38,564 nt of DNA from an uncultured Prevotellaceae bacterium. Its GTDB lineage: Bacteria > Bacteroidota > Bacteroidia > Bacteroidales > Bacteroidaceae. The notes beneath the pieces are model-generated. The model saw only the letters and a list, made by a program, of their open reading frames with translations. It had not been told where the DNA came from and made no database searches. This document shows positions 1 through 8,405 of the stretch, piece after piece. Position numbers and translations under genes: made by a program. The DNA lies in NCBI GenBank assembly GCA_902783625.1, contig CACZRN010000096.1:1-38564 (forward strand), given 5' to 3'. Numbering within the stretch: position 1 is the first letter of the stretch; each line of letters begins with the position of its first letter.

Positions 1-66
1 GAGAAGTTAAGCCCGCTTGCGCCGATGGTACTGCGATGCAATGTGGGAGAGTAGGTAGCCGCCTTT
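1..66 (+). rRNA. rrf: 5S ribosomal RNA, 3' part
   Basis: The window opens inside a 5S rRNA. The segment GCCGATGGTACTGC followed by TGTGGGAGAGTAGGT is the conserved 3' half of bacterial 5S rRNA, and the molecule ends near the GCCGCC before a T run. The 5' half and presumably the 23S and 16S genes lie to the left of the window. The exact 3' end is uncertain by a few bases. A strong terminator follows at once. Confidence 0.93.
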
Positions 67-72
67 TTTCAT

Positions 73-115
73 GAGGACCTTGGTTCACACAACGAACCGA
101 GGTCCTCTTTTTTTG
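73..115 (+). terminator. Intrinsic terminator of the rRNA operon
   Basis: A perfect 14-bp stem (GAGGACCTTGGTTC with GAACCGAGGTCCTC) encloses a 7-base loop and is followed by seven T residues. It sits directly after the 5S rRNA and ends the rRNA transcript. Confidence 0.95.
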
Positions 116-187
116 TGTAAAAAAGATAAAACCTTATTTGGGATTTATAGTTTATTCGGTTCAGTCAGATATTTTTCTTTTAGAAAG

Positions 188-218
188 TTTGTATTTTGCA
201 TTATAAGTTATAAATTTG
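188..218 (+). promoter_or_regulatory. Promoter of the dockerin-bearing secreted protein
   Basis: TTTG at 188-191, a spacer of exactly 19 bases and TAAATTTG at 211-218 match the Bacteroidota housekeeping promoter (-33 TTTG, -7 TAnnTTTG). Transcription should start near 224, leaving a leader of about 55 bases before the ATG at 281. Confidence 0.72.
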
Positions 219-280
219 CCACTGAATATTCTTGTATATCAATTGTTTATGATATTGTTGAATTCGATAAGTTATTGACT

Positions 281-1018
281 ATGAGAACATTTCAGGCAGA
301 TAAACTCTTTGCACGTTCACTTACGTTGATTGCCATGTTCTTGTTTCTTGGCAATTCGCTTTTTGCTCAATTATATAGGTTGGAGAAGGTTTCTGTAATT
401 GATACAGAAGGCTTGTATGTTTTTGAACAAGAAGGGCGTGTGTTCACTGGCATAAAAAATACTTATTTACAGACAACCGATTCTTATGCTACTTCCAATC
501 TTACTGGGAGTGAGCCATATGTCTGGACACTTGAGCAAAAGTCGGGCGGATTTTACATGAAGAATATGTCGGAAGAGGCTAATCCTTCAGATAGGATTTA
601 TATGCAGAGCATCAGGTCGTCTGCAGAGTTGTCGTACAGCAGAAAGACAGATGCCAGTGTTTGGACGTTCACTCCTCAAACTGACGGCACTTTCCTCATT
701 CAAGTTCCTGACAATTCGAATCGTTTTCTCGGTCTTGCCGACAACAATGTCTCGTATCATACCTATGCAATGAGCCAATTGGAATACTATGAGCACGCGA
801 TATCAGCCTACAGACTTGTGTTAGAGAAAACGAAGGGTGATGTCAACACTGATGGCACGGTGGACATTTCTGATGTGACGTCGATGATAGACATCATTCT
901 CGGGTTGAGTGTAGAGGATGATAATTATTTGGCGACAGCCGATCTGACAGACGATGGTGTCGTAGATATTTCGGATGTCACTGCGCTGATAGATGTAATT
1001 CTTGGCAAGAAACAATAA
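281..1018 (+). CDS. Secreted protein of unknown function with C-terminal dockerin repeats
   Basis: The reading frame is open from 71, but the ATG at 281 is preferred: it follows a good promoter and gives a signal peptide (basic start, hydrophobic IAMFLFLGNSLFAQ, cleavage about residue 30). The protein is then 245 residues. Residues about 31-180 show no family I recognise; they are rich in aromatic and beta-prone segments (VWTLEQ, VWTFTP), which suggests a beta-sandwich or ricin-like fold, but this is inference. Residues about 185-245 hold two type I dockerin-like calcium repeats, GDVNTDGTVDISDV and ADLTDDGVVDISDV, each followed by a hydrophobic helix ending in ILG. Such tails are very common on exported Prevotella proteins. 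It stands alone between the rRNA operon and the next promoter. Its cellular site is likely periplasm or surface. Confidence 0.8.
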   Translation: MRTFQADKLFARSLTLIAMFLFLGNSLFAQLYRLEKVSVIDTEGLYVFEQEGRVFTGIKNTYLQTTDSYATSNLTGSEPYVWTLEQKSGGFYMKNMSEEANPSDRIYMQSIRSSAELSYSRKTDASVWTFTPQTDGTFLIQVPDNSNRFLGLADNNVSYHTYAMSQLEYYEHAISAYRLVLEKTKGDVNTDGTVDISDVTSMIDIILGLSVEDDNYLATADLTDDGVVDISDVTALIDVILGKKQ

Positions 1019-1025
1019 ATTATTT

Positions 1026-1055
1026 TTTGCTTTTCTCTCATTTTCCGTAACTTTG
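1026..1055 (+). promoter_or_regulatory. Promoter of the methyltransferase-like/cobalamin pair
   Basis: TTTG at 1026-1029 and TAACTTTG at 1048-1055 are separated by 18 bases. The -7 element ends only 8 bases before the ATG at 1064, so the transcript would be almost leaderless. Confidence 0.6.
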
Positions 1056-1063
1056 CATTTGCT

Positions 1064-1477
1064 ATGCTTATAAAGAAATTGTTGAGATACGTCCGTGCTT
1101 TGGGCCACAGCCGCGGTTTCGGCATCCAGTCGCCGTTTGTTTATCGTATGGTGACCGAGGTTGTGTGCGCTGAAGGCGGCACTGGCAGTAAAACGGAGCA
1201 GTTGCGTGAACGGCTGTCGGCATACTGTGCGAAGAACGGTTGCCGTCTGTCGGAGTGGGACATGTGCGACGGTCAACTTCGCCGTGATGTGCTTGGCGAT
1301 ATGTGCAGCCGCGATGTGGTGCTGTGCTATAATATATATAATAATGTGTCGGCATTGTCATCGTGGCAGGCACTTGTAGCCGACCCTCGCACTGGTGTCA
1401 CCATCGATGCAGGGCTTGCTGGTGTGGCTTTTTTCGACCTAAAGATGTATAAACGCAATTATCTGGTGAACCTATGA
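1064..1477 (+). CDS. Short protein related to the ends of a Bacteroidota SAM-methyltransferase family
   Basis: A 137-residue protein without signal peptide or membrane segment. The N-terminal motif GHSRGFGIQSPFVYRMVTEV (residues 18-37) resembles the start of a class I SAM-dependent methyltransferase family widespread in Bacteroidota, which begins with a similar G-H-G-I-H-S-P-F-V-F stretch. The C-terminus (VTIDAGLAGVAFFDLKMYKR) resembles the end of the same family. The glycine-rich SAM-binding core expected between them is missing: the family usually exceeds 220 residues. It may therefore be an internally deleted, non-catalytic relative, or a distinct small family. This comparison is from memory. 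Its stop overlaps the next start in ATGA at 1474-1477, so translation is probably coupled to the cobalamin adenosyltransferase. Confidence 0.7.
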   Translation: MLIKKLLRYVRALGHSRGFGIQSPFVYRMVTEVVCAEGGTGSKTEQLRERLSAYCAKNGCRLSEWDMCDGQLRRDVLGDMCSRDVVLCYNIYNNVSALSSWQALVADPRTGVTIDAGLAGVAFFDLKMYKRNYLVNL

Positions 1478-2010
1478 AAATATACACGCGCCGCGGTGAT
1501 GGCGGCGAAAGCACATTGCCAGGCGGTGAGCGTACGGGCAAGGATGACATCCGGATGGAGTGTCTCGGGTGCCTCGATGAATTGAGTGCACATCTCGGCG
1601 TGCTCATTGCAGATGTTGAAGATGCGCGATTGCGCGATATGCTCCACACTATCCAACTTACCCTTTTTTCGGTAGGCTGCACGTTGGGTGTCGATGTCGC
1701 AGATGCCACTTCGCTGAAGATTACAAATGAGGTCCTCGCGTTGGAGCATTCCATCGACGAGCTTTCAGCCATGGTGCCACCTTTCAGCGGTTTCGTGCTT
1801 GCCGGAGCGAATCGCGCGTCGGCACAGGCCCATGTGTGCCGCACCGTATGCCGTCGCACCGAGCGTCGCTTTGTCGCTGTCGGTCAGCGGACAGCAGCCT
1901 TGGAGGCATCGATGAAATACCTCAATCGCCTTTCCGACTATCTTTTCCTTATTGCTCGGATGTTGGAGGAGGGGGTCGATATGCGCAACGATAATATCGG
2001 CCGAGTGTAA
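1474..2010 (+). CDS. pduO: ATP:cob(I)alamin adenosyltransferase, PduO type
   Basis: This 178-residue protein transfers the adenosyl group of ATP to cob(I)alamin, giving coenzyme B12. Family marks are visible: the N-terminal ATP loop TRRGDGGESTLPGGER (residues 5-20), the CRRTERR motif around residues 125-131, and LNRLSDYLFLIAR near the C-terminus (about 150-162). Length fits the family (about 180-190). It is cytosolic. Bacteroidales use B12 for methylmalonyl-CoA mutase and other enzymes, which explains its presence without a B12 biosynthesis cluster nearby. The start overlaps the upstream stop in ATGA, so both genes form one operon from the promoter at 1026-1055. I saw no B12 riboswitch upstream. 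No clear terminator follows; the downstream gap holds the first copy of the 88-bp repeat. Confidence 0.92.
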   Translation: MKIYTRRGDGGESTLPGGERTGKDDIRMECLGCLDELSAHLGVLIADVEDARLRDMLHTIQLTLFSVGCTLGVDVADATSLKITNEVLALEHSIDELSAMVPPFSGFVLAGANRASAQAHVCRTVCRRTERRFVAVGQRTAALEASMKYLNRLSDYLFLIARMLEEGVDMRNDNIGRV

Positions 2011-2115
2011 CGACAGGTGCCCCGTGTGCTGCCATCCCGATCGAAGAGACGTAATCGGAAGCATGTCAGGGGAGAGTAGAAAATAACCGAGAAGCTGGTT
2101 GCCTGCATTCGGACA

Positions 2116-2204
2116 AATAATTTTGCTAGCAAAATTTTCATTAAAGAGCCTTTCTAATGTCATTAAAGGGCCTCTCTATTCGAAATTTTGCTAGCAAAAT
2201 TTTC
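2116..2204 (+). repeat. 88-bp palindromic intergenic repeat, copy 1
   Basis: The element has four 22-base parts. Outer parts are palindromes centred on GCTAGC (TTTTGCTAGCAAAA at 2121-2134; the right palindrome spans 2182-2204). Between them lie two direct 22-base units that both begin CATTAAAG (2139-2160 and 2161-2182). Copies 2 and 3 are at 9266 and 14411, in the same orientation. The rest of the gap 2011-2399 holds weak inverted repeats after pduO and an A/T-rich leader for porP; I see no other gene in it. Confidence 0.93.
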
Positions 2205-2399
2205 AGTACATGGCGCAAAGAGCTAAAAAAATGCGCAGAAGTGAGTCGGGTAAAAGGCATTATGTGGCTCTTTAGACTTGCGTTTCAACATCTTCTTTTA
2301 TGTTATCAGGCTGATAAAATATACTACTGCGGTTTTATTGTGGAATTCATAAAAATCTCGGAAAATGCAATAAAATCGTAGTTGACTCGTTATTTAATC

Positions 2400-3341
2400 G
2401 TGTTTAGACGCAGAATCATACTATCTCTGACGCTTTTGTGGGTGTCGGTGCTGGGCATACGCGCTCAGTACGATGTGTCGTTTTCGCACTATTTCGACAT
2501 GGAGCCGTCGTACAATCCTGCCGCTGTCGGCAAGGAATCGGTGCTCAATGTCGATTTGGCCTACGCCATGGATTTGGCGGGATTCGAGCATAACCCTCAG
2601 ACTATGTATGCCGCTGCCGACGTGCCGTTCTATTTCCTGAAATCGTATCACGGCGGCGGTATCCAGTTCATCAACGACAAGCTCGGCCTATTCAACCACC
2701 AGCGCATCTCGCTGCAGTATTCCTACAAGCTGCCCCTCTTCGGCGGCCGTCTGGGCATCGGTGTTCAGGCAGGACTGATCACCGAGAAGTTCGACGGTAG
2801 CAAGCTCGATGTGGAAGACTCCACCGACCCTGCGCTGTCGACGGCAGAGCTCACGGGCAACCAGCTCGATGTGTGCGCCGGACTATACTATGCACATAAG
2901 AAATTCTACGTGGGAGTGTCGGCCCTGCACGTGAATTCGCCCCTCGTAGAGCTGGGCGAGCGCAACGAACTGCAGATTGATCCAACACTTTATTTTACCG
3001 CCGGATACAATATTAAGCTAAGAAATCCGTTCTTAACAATAAAACCATCTGTTCTTTTGCGCACCGACCTGGTGGCATGGCGTGCCGATGTGACGGGGCG
3101 GTTGGAATACAAGCACGAGAACAAGGTGATGTACGGAGGCGTTAGCTATAGCCCCACCAATTCCGTGACGGTGCTGCTCGGCGGCATGTTCCACGGGATA
3201 ATGCTGGGTTATAGCTACGAAATATACACCTCTGCCATCAACCCCGGCAATGGCAGCCACGAGCTGTTCATCGGCTATCAGACCGACATAAACCTGATAA
3301 AGAAAGGAAAGAACAAGCACAAGAGCGTGAGGATACTATAG
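2400..3341 (+). CDS. porP: Type IX secretion system outer-membrane protein PorP/SprF
   Basis: PorP/SprF family proteins are outer-membrane beta-barrels that join the T9SS trans-envelope complex and help secretion or anchoring. The family signature is clear: a signal peptide ending near GIRAQ, then YDVSFSHYFDMEPSYNPAAV, where the Q-Y/F-x-x-NPAA pattern is typical, followed by alternating beta strands to the C-terminus (GYSYEIYTSAI, GSHELFIGYQ). There is no ATG. I chose GTG at 2400, which leaves a normal FRRR n-region; TTG at 2382 in the same frame would add six residues. Length (313 residues) fits the family. It heads the porPKLMN operon, with porK 75 bases downstream. No convincing TAnnTTTG element was found upstream, so the operon promoter remains unplaced. 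Confidence 0.93.
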   Translation: MFRRRIILSLTLLWVSVLGIRAQYDVSFSHYFDMEPSYNPAAVGKESVLNVDLAYAMDLAGFEHNPQTMYAAADVPFYFLKSYHGGGIQFINDKLGLFNHQRISLQYSYKLPLFGGRLGIGVQAGLITEKFDGSKLDVEDSTDPALSTAELTGNQLDVCAGLYYAHKKFYVGVSALHVNSPLVELGERNELQIDPTLYFTAGYNIKLRNPFLTIKPSVLLRTDLVAWRADVTGRLEYKHENKVMYGGVSYSPTNSVTVLLGGMFHGIMLGYSYEIYTSAINPGNGSHELFIGYQTDINLIKKGKNKHKSVRIL

Positions 3342-3416
3342 CAATCGGAGCGCCAGGGTCTGCAGCCACAAACATTGAAGAGAGTATTTATTTAGAATCA
3401 AACATAACAGAAGAAT

Positions 3417-4865
3417 ATGAAGAAGATCTTGATATCAGTGCTCAGCACGGTTTTACTAATCTCGCTGGCTAGCTGTTTCGGCAGCAAATCGGCCTCGTCG
3501 TCGGGAAAAGGCGGCGAAGTGGTAGGCGTCAAGGGCAAGTCGTTCAACGAACCGTCGCCATATGGAATGGTGAGGGTGGGACGCGGCTACCTCCACATGG
3601 GTCTCGACAGCCAAGACTCGCTGTGGGGCAAGCAGACACCGGTGAGAGACATCTCGGTCGACGGATTCTGGATGGACGAGACAGAGATAACCAATTCGCA
3701 GTACAAGCAGTTTGTGATGTGGGTGCGCGACAGCATCCTCCGCACACGTATGGCCGACCCATCATACGGAGGCGATGAGACATACATGATTACCGAAGAC
3801 AAGAACGGCGACCCCGTCACTCCACATCTGAACTGGAAAAAGTCGCTACCCCGTAAGCCCAACGAGGACGAACAGCGTGCATTCGAAAGCCTGTACGTGA
3901 CAAATCCCGTCACTGGCGAGAAATTGCTCGACTACCGTCAGCTCAACTATCGCTACGAAGTGTACGACTACACCACTGCCGCCCTGCGTCGCAACCGCAT
4001 GCACGCCGATGAGCGCAATCTGAATACCGACGTCAACGCAAATCCCGACGAGGTAATCATGATATCAAAAGACACTGCATACGTAGATGATGAGGGCCGC
4101 ATCGTGCGCGAAACCATCAACCGCCAGCTCTCAGGGCCGTGGGACTTCCTCAACACATACATCGTGAACGTATATCCCGATACCACATGTTGGGTGAACG
4201 ATTTCCACAACTCCGAGAACGAGACCTATCTGCGCAACTATTTCAGCAACCCCGCCTACAACGACTATCCCGTCGTGGGAGTCACATGGGAGCAGGCAAA
4301 CGCTTTCTGCGCTTGGCGCACCGAATATCTGTTGAAAGGACTTGGCGCCGAGGCACGCTACGTGCAGCGCTATCGTCTGCCGACAGAAGCAGAGTGGGAA
4401 TATGCCGCACGAGGCAAGGATGGCAACGAGTTCCCATGGGAGAACAAAGATGTAAAGAACGGCGACGGATGCTTCTATGCAAACTTTAAACCCGACCGCG
4501 GCAACTATACCGAGGACGGTAACCTGATAACAAGCAAGGTGGGCGCTTACGCCTCGAATACCAACGGACTCTACGACATGGCCGGCAATGTGGCTGAGTG
4601 GACGAGCACCATCTTCACCGAGGCAGGTGTAGATGCTATGAACGACCTCAATCCGCAGCTCGAATACAAGGCAGCCAAGGAAGATCCGTATAAACTGAAG
4701 AAGAAAAGCGTGCGTGGAGGATCATGGAAAGATCCGGAGAGCTATATCCGAAGCGCATGGCGTACGTGGGAATACCAGAACCAGCCACGCTCATATATCG
4801 GATTCCGTTGCGTGAGAAGTCTGGCAAATACAACAAGTGGAAAACAAAAAAAGAATAAGAAATAA
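3417..4865 (+). CDS. porK: T9SS ring lipoprotein PorK/GldK
   Basis: PorK (GldK in gliding bacteria) is an outer-membrane lipoprotein that forms a large periplasmic ring with PorN in the type IX secretion system. The sequence has a lipoprotein signal with lipobox LASC and acylated Cys at residue 20. The body is a formylglycine-generating-enzyme-like (SUMF1) domain: MVRVGRGYLHMG near residue 50, DEITN-type DETEITNSQYKQF about 90-102, VVGVTWEQANAFCAWR near 285-300, YRLPTEAEWEYAARG about 320-334, and the end RSYIGFRCVRS. These are the fold's conserved parts; catalysis is not expected in GldK. The 482-residue length suits the family. Its stop codon shares one base with the start of porL (TAATG at 4863-4867), implying translational coupling. 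Confidence 0.96.
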   Translation: MKKILISVLSTVLLISLASCFGSKSASSSGKGGEVVGVKGKSFNEPSPYGMVRVGRGYLHMGLDSQDSLWGKQTPVRDISVDGFWMDETEITNSQYKQFVMWVRDSILRTRMADPSYGGDETYMITEDKNGDPVTPHLNWKKSLPRKPNEDEQRAFESLYVTNPVTGEKLLDYRQLNYRYEVYDYTTAALRRNRMHADERNLNTDVNANPDEVIMISKDTAYVDDEGRIVRETINRQLSGPWDFLNTYIVNVYPDTTCWVNDFHNSENETYLRNYFSNPAYNDYPVVGVTWEQANAFCAWRTEYLLKGLGAEARYVQRYRLPTEAEWEYAARGKDGNEFPWENKDVKNGDGCFYANFKPDRGNYTEDGNLITSKVGAYASNTNGLYDMAGNVAEWTSTIFTEAGVDAMNDLNPQLEYKAAKEDPYKLKKKSVRGGSWKDPESYIRSAWRTWEYQNQPRSYIGFRCVRSLANTTSGKQKKNKK

Positions 4866-5692
4866 TGGCACAGTACAGTAAATACAACATTATTTATCGT
4901 CTGCAGAAATGGCTCGACAGCGTTCCCGGACAGACGTTCATGAACTATGCATATAGTTGGGGTGCTTCTATCGTGATTCTTGGTGCCCTGTTCAAACTGA
5001 CCCACATGCCGGGTGCCAACTTCTGGCTGTTCCTTGGAATGGGTACAGAAGTGCTTGTGTTCTTCATTTCAGGATTCGACCGTCCGTTTGACAAGACTGC
5101 CGACGGCCGCGACCTGCCCACACATGTCAACCTCGAAGGCAACGACGAAGAAGGCGAAGAGGCTGGTGAGGACGAAGGCAAGGGTGCCACAGTGGTTGCT
5201 CCTGGCGGAGGCACCATCGTTATCGGTGGTGGCCAGGGCGGATACGGCGGCGTGAGTGTCGAAGGCGGAGTGCCGGCTGGCGGTACAATCGAAATAGGTG
5301 GCGACGGACAGCCTGCCGTGGCAGCACTCGTGGGTGGACAGCCTGCAACAACCGACGTGACCGAGGCAACGAACAACTATGTAGAGCAGTTGCAGAAACT
5401 CACCGAAGTTCTCGAGAAAGTATCAGAGCAGAGCCAGCGTCTTACAACCGATTCGGAGGAGATGGAGAATCTCAACCGCACGCTCACAGGCATCTGCAAA
5501 GTATACGAGATGCAGCTTAAGAGCGCAAGTTCGCAGATAGGTACCATCGACGAGATTAACGCCCAGACACGCAAGATGGCAGGACAGATAGAAGAACTTA
5601 ACCGCATCTATGCACGTATGATAGAGGCCATGACCGTAAACATGGGCGTGGCCACACCAGGCACAATACAGGGCGGTGCTAATCAAGGATAA
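4865..5692 (+). CDS. porL: T9SS motor inner-membrane protein PorL/GldL
   Basis: PorL/GldL forms the cytoplasmic-membrane part of the proton-driven T9SS motor with PorM. The first 80 residues hold two membrane helices (about 33-47 and 52-71). A glutamate inside the second (E62 in GMGTEVLVFF) matches, by pattern, the key intramembrane Glu of GldL. A charged stretch follows (EGNDEEGEEAGEDEG), then a glycine-rich segment around residues 110-160 with repeats such as GGGTIVIGGG and GGTIEIGGDG, and a coiled-coil C-terminal region (about 170-265). At 275 residues it is longer than Flavobacterium GldL, the extra length being the Gly-rich linker. It overlaps porK by one base and precedes porM by 29 bases. 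Confidence 0.95.
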   Translation: MAQYSKYNIIYRLQKWLDSVPGQTFMNYAYSWGASIVILGALFKLTHMPGANFWLFLGMGTEVLVFFISGFDRPFDKTADGRDLPTHVNLEGNDEEGEEAGEDEGKGATVVAPGGGTIVIGGGQGGYGGVSVEGGVPAGGTIEIGGDGQPAVAALVGGQPATTDVTEATNNYVEQLQKLTEVLEKVSEQSQRLTTDSEEMENLNRTLTGICKVYEMQLKSASSQIGTIDEINAQTRKMAGQIEELNRIYARMIEAMTVNMGVATPGTIQGGANQG

Positions 5693-5721
5693 TACAGAAA
5701 AAGCCGACAATCAATAGTAAG

Positions 5722-7266
5722 ATGGCAATAAAGAAAAGACCAATATCTCCGCGTCAGAAGATGATCAACCTGATGTACGTCGTTCTGATGGCTATGCTTG
5801 CGCTGAACGTCTCTACCGAGGTACTCAATGGCTTCACGGTGGTCGAAAACAGTCTGCGTCGCACGACAGACAACTCGACGAAGCAGAATGCATCTATCTA
5901 CGAGACATTCGCGGCCCAGATGAAAACCAACCCTGAGAAGGTGAAACAATGGTTTGACAGGGCTCAGAATGTAAAACAGATGAGCGATTCCATCTATAAT
6001 CTGGCGCAGGAGTTGAAACTTGCTATAGTCCAGGAAGCCGACGGCAAAGACGGCGATCCTATGAATATCAATGCCAAGGATGACCTTGAGGCAGCCGCAC
6101 AGGTGATGCTTGCCCCTGGCACCGGACAGGGCAAGAAGCTCTATGAGTCGATAAACTCGTATCGTACACGCATACTGAGCATGCTCAGCGATCCCAAGCA
6201 GAAGGAACTTATCTCCGACAACCTGAACACGGATGTGCCCAAGAGTGCTAAGGCTCTGGGAAAGAACTGGCAGGAATATATGTTCGAGAACATGCCCGTG
6301 GTGGCTGCCGTGACCAATCTCTCGAAACTGCAGAGCGACGTGCGTGCAGCAGAGGGAGAAGTGCTTCACACTCTTGTTTCAAACATTGACGTGAAGGACG
6401 TGCGTGTTAACAAAATCGATGCGTTTGTCATCCCAGAAGCAAATACCGTTATCAGTGGCGATACATATTCCGCACAGATAGTGATGGCTGCTGTGGATAC
6501 CACGATGCAACCCGAGATATTTGTTGGCGGACGGCAGATCAGCGGCAACACATATAAGTTTGCGGCAGGTGGAGTAGGTGAGCATTCATTTGGCGGCTAC
6601 ATCACCATGCGGAATGGTGACGGCGAGTTGATCCGACGTGATTTCACACAGAAATACAATGTTGTGGCCCCAAGCGCCACTGTATCGGCCGACCTGATGA
6701 ATGTGCTCTATGCAGGATACGAGAACCCGATGTCGATAAGTATTCCTGGAGTGCCTCTCGGTGCTGTATCGGCCACCATGAGCGACGGCTCGTTCCGTTC
6801 GATTGGCATGGGTAAATTCATTGCAAAGCCCACGAAGGTTGGCGAAGAAGTCACCATCAATGTGTCGGCCAATCAGAACGGACGTTCGCGCCAGATGGGT
6901 TCGTTTAAGTTTAAAGTGAGAAAGCTACCCGATCCTACACCGTATGCTATTGTCGGCACCGACCGCTTCAAAGGTGGTGGTTTGGCAAAGGCTTCGCTGA
7001 TGTCGCTCAACACTCTGAGCGCTGCAATCGACGATGGACTGCTCGACATTCCTTTCACGGTGCTCAGTTTCGAGGTGGTGTTCTTCGACGGTATGGGTAA
7101 TGCCATCCCAATGGCCTCAAACGGAGCAAGCTTCTCTACACGTCAGAAGGAGGAGTTCCGCCGTCTCTCTCGCAATCGCCGGTTCTACATTCGTGGAGTA
7201 CAGGCTGTAGGACCTGACGGCATTAACCGCACACTGCCAGGCGCTATGGAGGTGATAGTGAAATAG
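5722..7266 (+). CDS. porM: T9SS motor periplasmic protein PorM/GldM
   Basis: PorM/GldM crosses the inner membrane once and extends through the periplasm, passing motor torque from PorL to the PorK/N ring. The N-terminus SPRQKMINLMYVVLMAMLAL (residues 9-28) is the family hallmark: an arginine (R11, matching the essential R9 of Flavobacterium GldM by eye) just before the single membrane helix. An alpha-helical region covers about residues 40-210, followed by beta-rich domains. The C-terminal domain, with FKVRKLPDPTPYAIVG (about 402-417), is the conserved part that docks to the PorK/N ring. Length 514 fits. It sits between porL and porN in the usual order. Confidence 0.96.
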   Translation: MAIKKRPISPRQKMINLMYVVLMAMLALNVSTEVLNGFTVVENSLRRTTDNSTKQNASIYETFAAQMKTNPEKVKQWFDRAQNVKQMSDSIYNLAQELKLAIVQEADGKDGDPMNINAKDDLEAAAQVMLAPGTGQGKKLYESINSYRTRILSMLSDPKQKELISDNLNTDVPKSAKALGKNWQEYMFENMPVVAAVTNLSKLQSDVRAAEGEVLHTLVSNIDVKDVRVNKIDAFVIPEANTVISGDTYSAQIVMAAVDTTMQPEIFVGGRQISGNTYKFAAGGVGEHSFGGYITMRNGDGELIRRDFTQKYNVVAPSATVSADLMNVLYAGYENPMSISIPGVPLGAVSATMSDGSFRSIGMGKFIAKPTKVGEEVTINVSANQNGRSRQMGSFKFKVRKLPDPTPYAIVGTDRFKGGGLAKASLMSLNTLSAAIDDGLLDIPFTVLSFEVVFFDGMGNAIPMASNGASFSTRQKEEFRRLSRNRRFYIRGVQAVGPDGINRTLPGAMEVIVK

Positions 7267-7311
7267 CAGGCAAATGGAAAATGAATAATGATAATTGAAA
7301 AATAAGATTCA

Positions 7312-8352
7312 ATGAAGAAGATATTTTTTATAATGACGTTGGCATTGCTGGCAACAGGCGCTATCGCTCAGCCGGCAAACCGTCGCGCCGAACAGCAAAA
7401 GACGCAAAAGTCGAATGCCAATAACATGTCAACCCGCGCCCAGATATCGTTCCCCGCACAGGAAAAGATGGACGACGATGTGGCATGGCGACGTGATATC
7501 TATCGCGAGATCAGTCTTCTCGACGATGCAAACGCAGGCCTCTATTATCCGAAGACTCCTATAGGTTCGCAGATGAATCTGTTTACCTATATTTTTAAGC
7601 TCGTCATGCGAGGGCAGCTGAAGGCATATATCTATCGTACTGACGGCAACGAGGTGTTCAACGACTCGTCGCGTGTTCGCCCATTGCAGTTCCTCGAAGA
7701 CCAAAGTATCTACTTCGAGCGCACTGAACGCGGCACACGTATCGACGACAGTGATATACCGTCGGAGGAGGTCAAGGCATATTACGTGAAGGAGAGTTCG
7801 TACTACGATCAGTCGACAGCTACGTTCCATACCAAGGTTCAGGCACTCTGTCCAATTCGTGTGATGGCCGACGATTTCGGCGATAGTGGCGAGAAGCGCC
7901 CGCTCTTCTGGGTTGTCTACGACGACCTGGCTCCGTTCCTCTCCAACCAAACGATGATGACCAGCAACCTTAACAACGCCGCTACGATGAGCGTTGACGA
8001 CTACTTCACGAAGAACCTCTACAAGGGTAAGATCTATAAGACCAACAACATGCAGGGCCTTACCCTTGCCAGCAGCGAGGAGAACGACTCGCTCGTGGTG
8101 AAGGAGCAGAACAAGATTGAGAATCAGATCAAGACCTTCGAGAGCAAGATGTGGGGCGACCAGTCCCGCAAGGATTCGCTCGACAGCATTGCCAAGCTCG
8201 ACAAGAAGGAGCTGAAGGCACTGAAGAAGAAGTCGCGCACACGTCGCGGCAAGTCGTCGGAGTCGAAGGTGAAGGGTGCGAAGAGCAGCTCAGGTTCAAG
8301 TTCAGGTGGCAGTGGTAGCGCTCGTGTGAGTGTCCGCCGTGAGCGCCACTGA
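7312..8352 (+). CDS. porN: T9SS ring protein PorN/GldN
   Basis: PorN/GldN is a periplasmic protein that binds PorK to make the T9SS ring. A signal peptide ends at about residue 19 (ATGAIAQ). Family features include WRRDIYREISLLDDANAGLYYP (about residues 59-80, a strongly conserved block), LFTYIFKLVMRG, and VYDDLAPFLSNQ near 200. From about residue 300 the protein turns into a basic, Ser/Gly-rich tail (KKSRTRRGKSSE, then GSSSGGSGS, ending SVRRERH). I do not know this tail as a standard part of the family; it may be a flexible extension. It is followed by a porT-like gene 53 bases on, in the same transcript. Confidence 0.95.
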   Translation: MKKIFFIMTLALLATGAIAQPANRRAEQQKTQKSNANNMSTRAQISFPAQEKMDDDVAWRRDIYREISLLDDANAGLYYPKTPIGSQMNLFTYIFKLVMRGQLKAYIYRTDGNEVFNDSSRVRPLQFLEDQSIYFERTERGTRIDDSDIPSEEVKAYYVKESSYYDQSTATFHTKVQALCPIRVMADDFGDSGEKRPLFWVVYDDLAPFLSNQTMMTSNLNNAATMSVDDYFTKNLYKGKIYKTNNMQGLTLASSEENDSLVVKEQNKIENQIKTFESKMWGDQSRKDSLDSIAKLDKKELKALKKKSRTRRGKSSESKVKGAKSSSGSSSGGSGSARVSVRRERH

Positions 8353-8405
8353 TTAATCGCAGTCTGACGGTTCTGTTTATAAACAACTATAATCCGGGTG
8401 TTGAT

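Noticed and set aside
71-280. N-terminal extension of the dockerin protein
   Set aside because: The ATG at 71 lies in the rRNA terminator, and the frame then crosses the promoter at 188-218; the ATG at 281 begins a good signal peptide.
1474-2010. Cobalamin riboswitch control of pduO
   Set aside because: The promoter of the pair lies only eight bases before the first start codon, leaving no room for a riboswitch.
2157-2381. A 74-codon reading frame starting in repeat copy 1
   Set aside because: Its N-terminal part is the translated repeat (RNFASKIF also occurs in copy 2), and the rest has no recognisable features. It is a by-product of the repeat.
4945-5376. Open frame on the minus strand opposite porL, Pro/Ser rich
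   Set aside because: Shadow of the glycine-rich porL region (GGC/GGT codons read as Pro/Thr); no promoter or family match.
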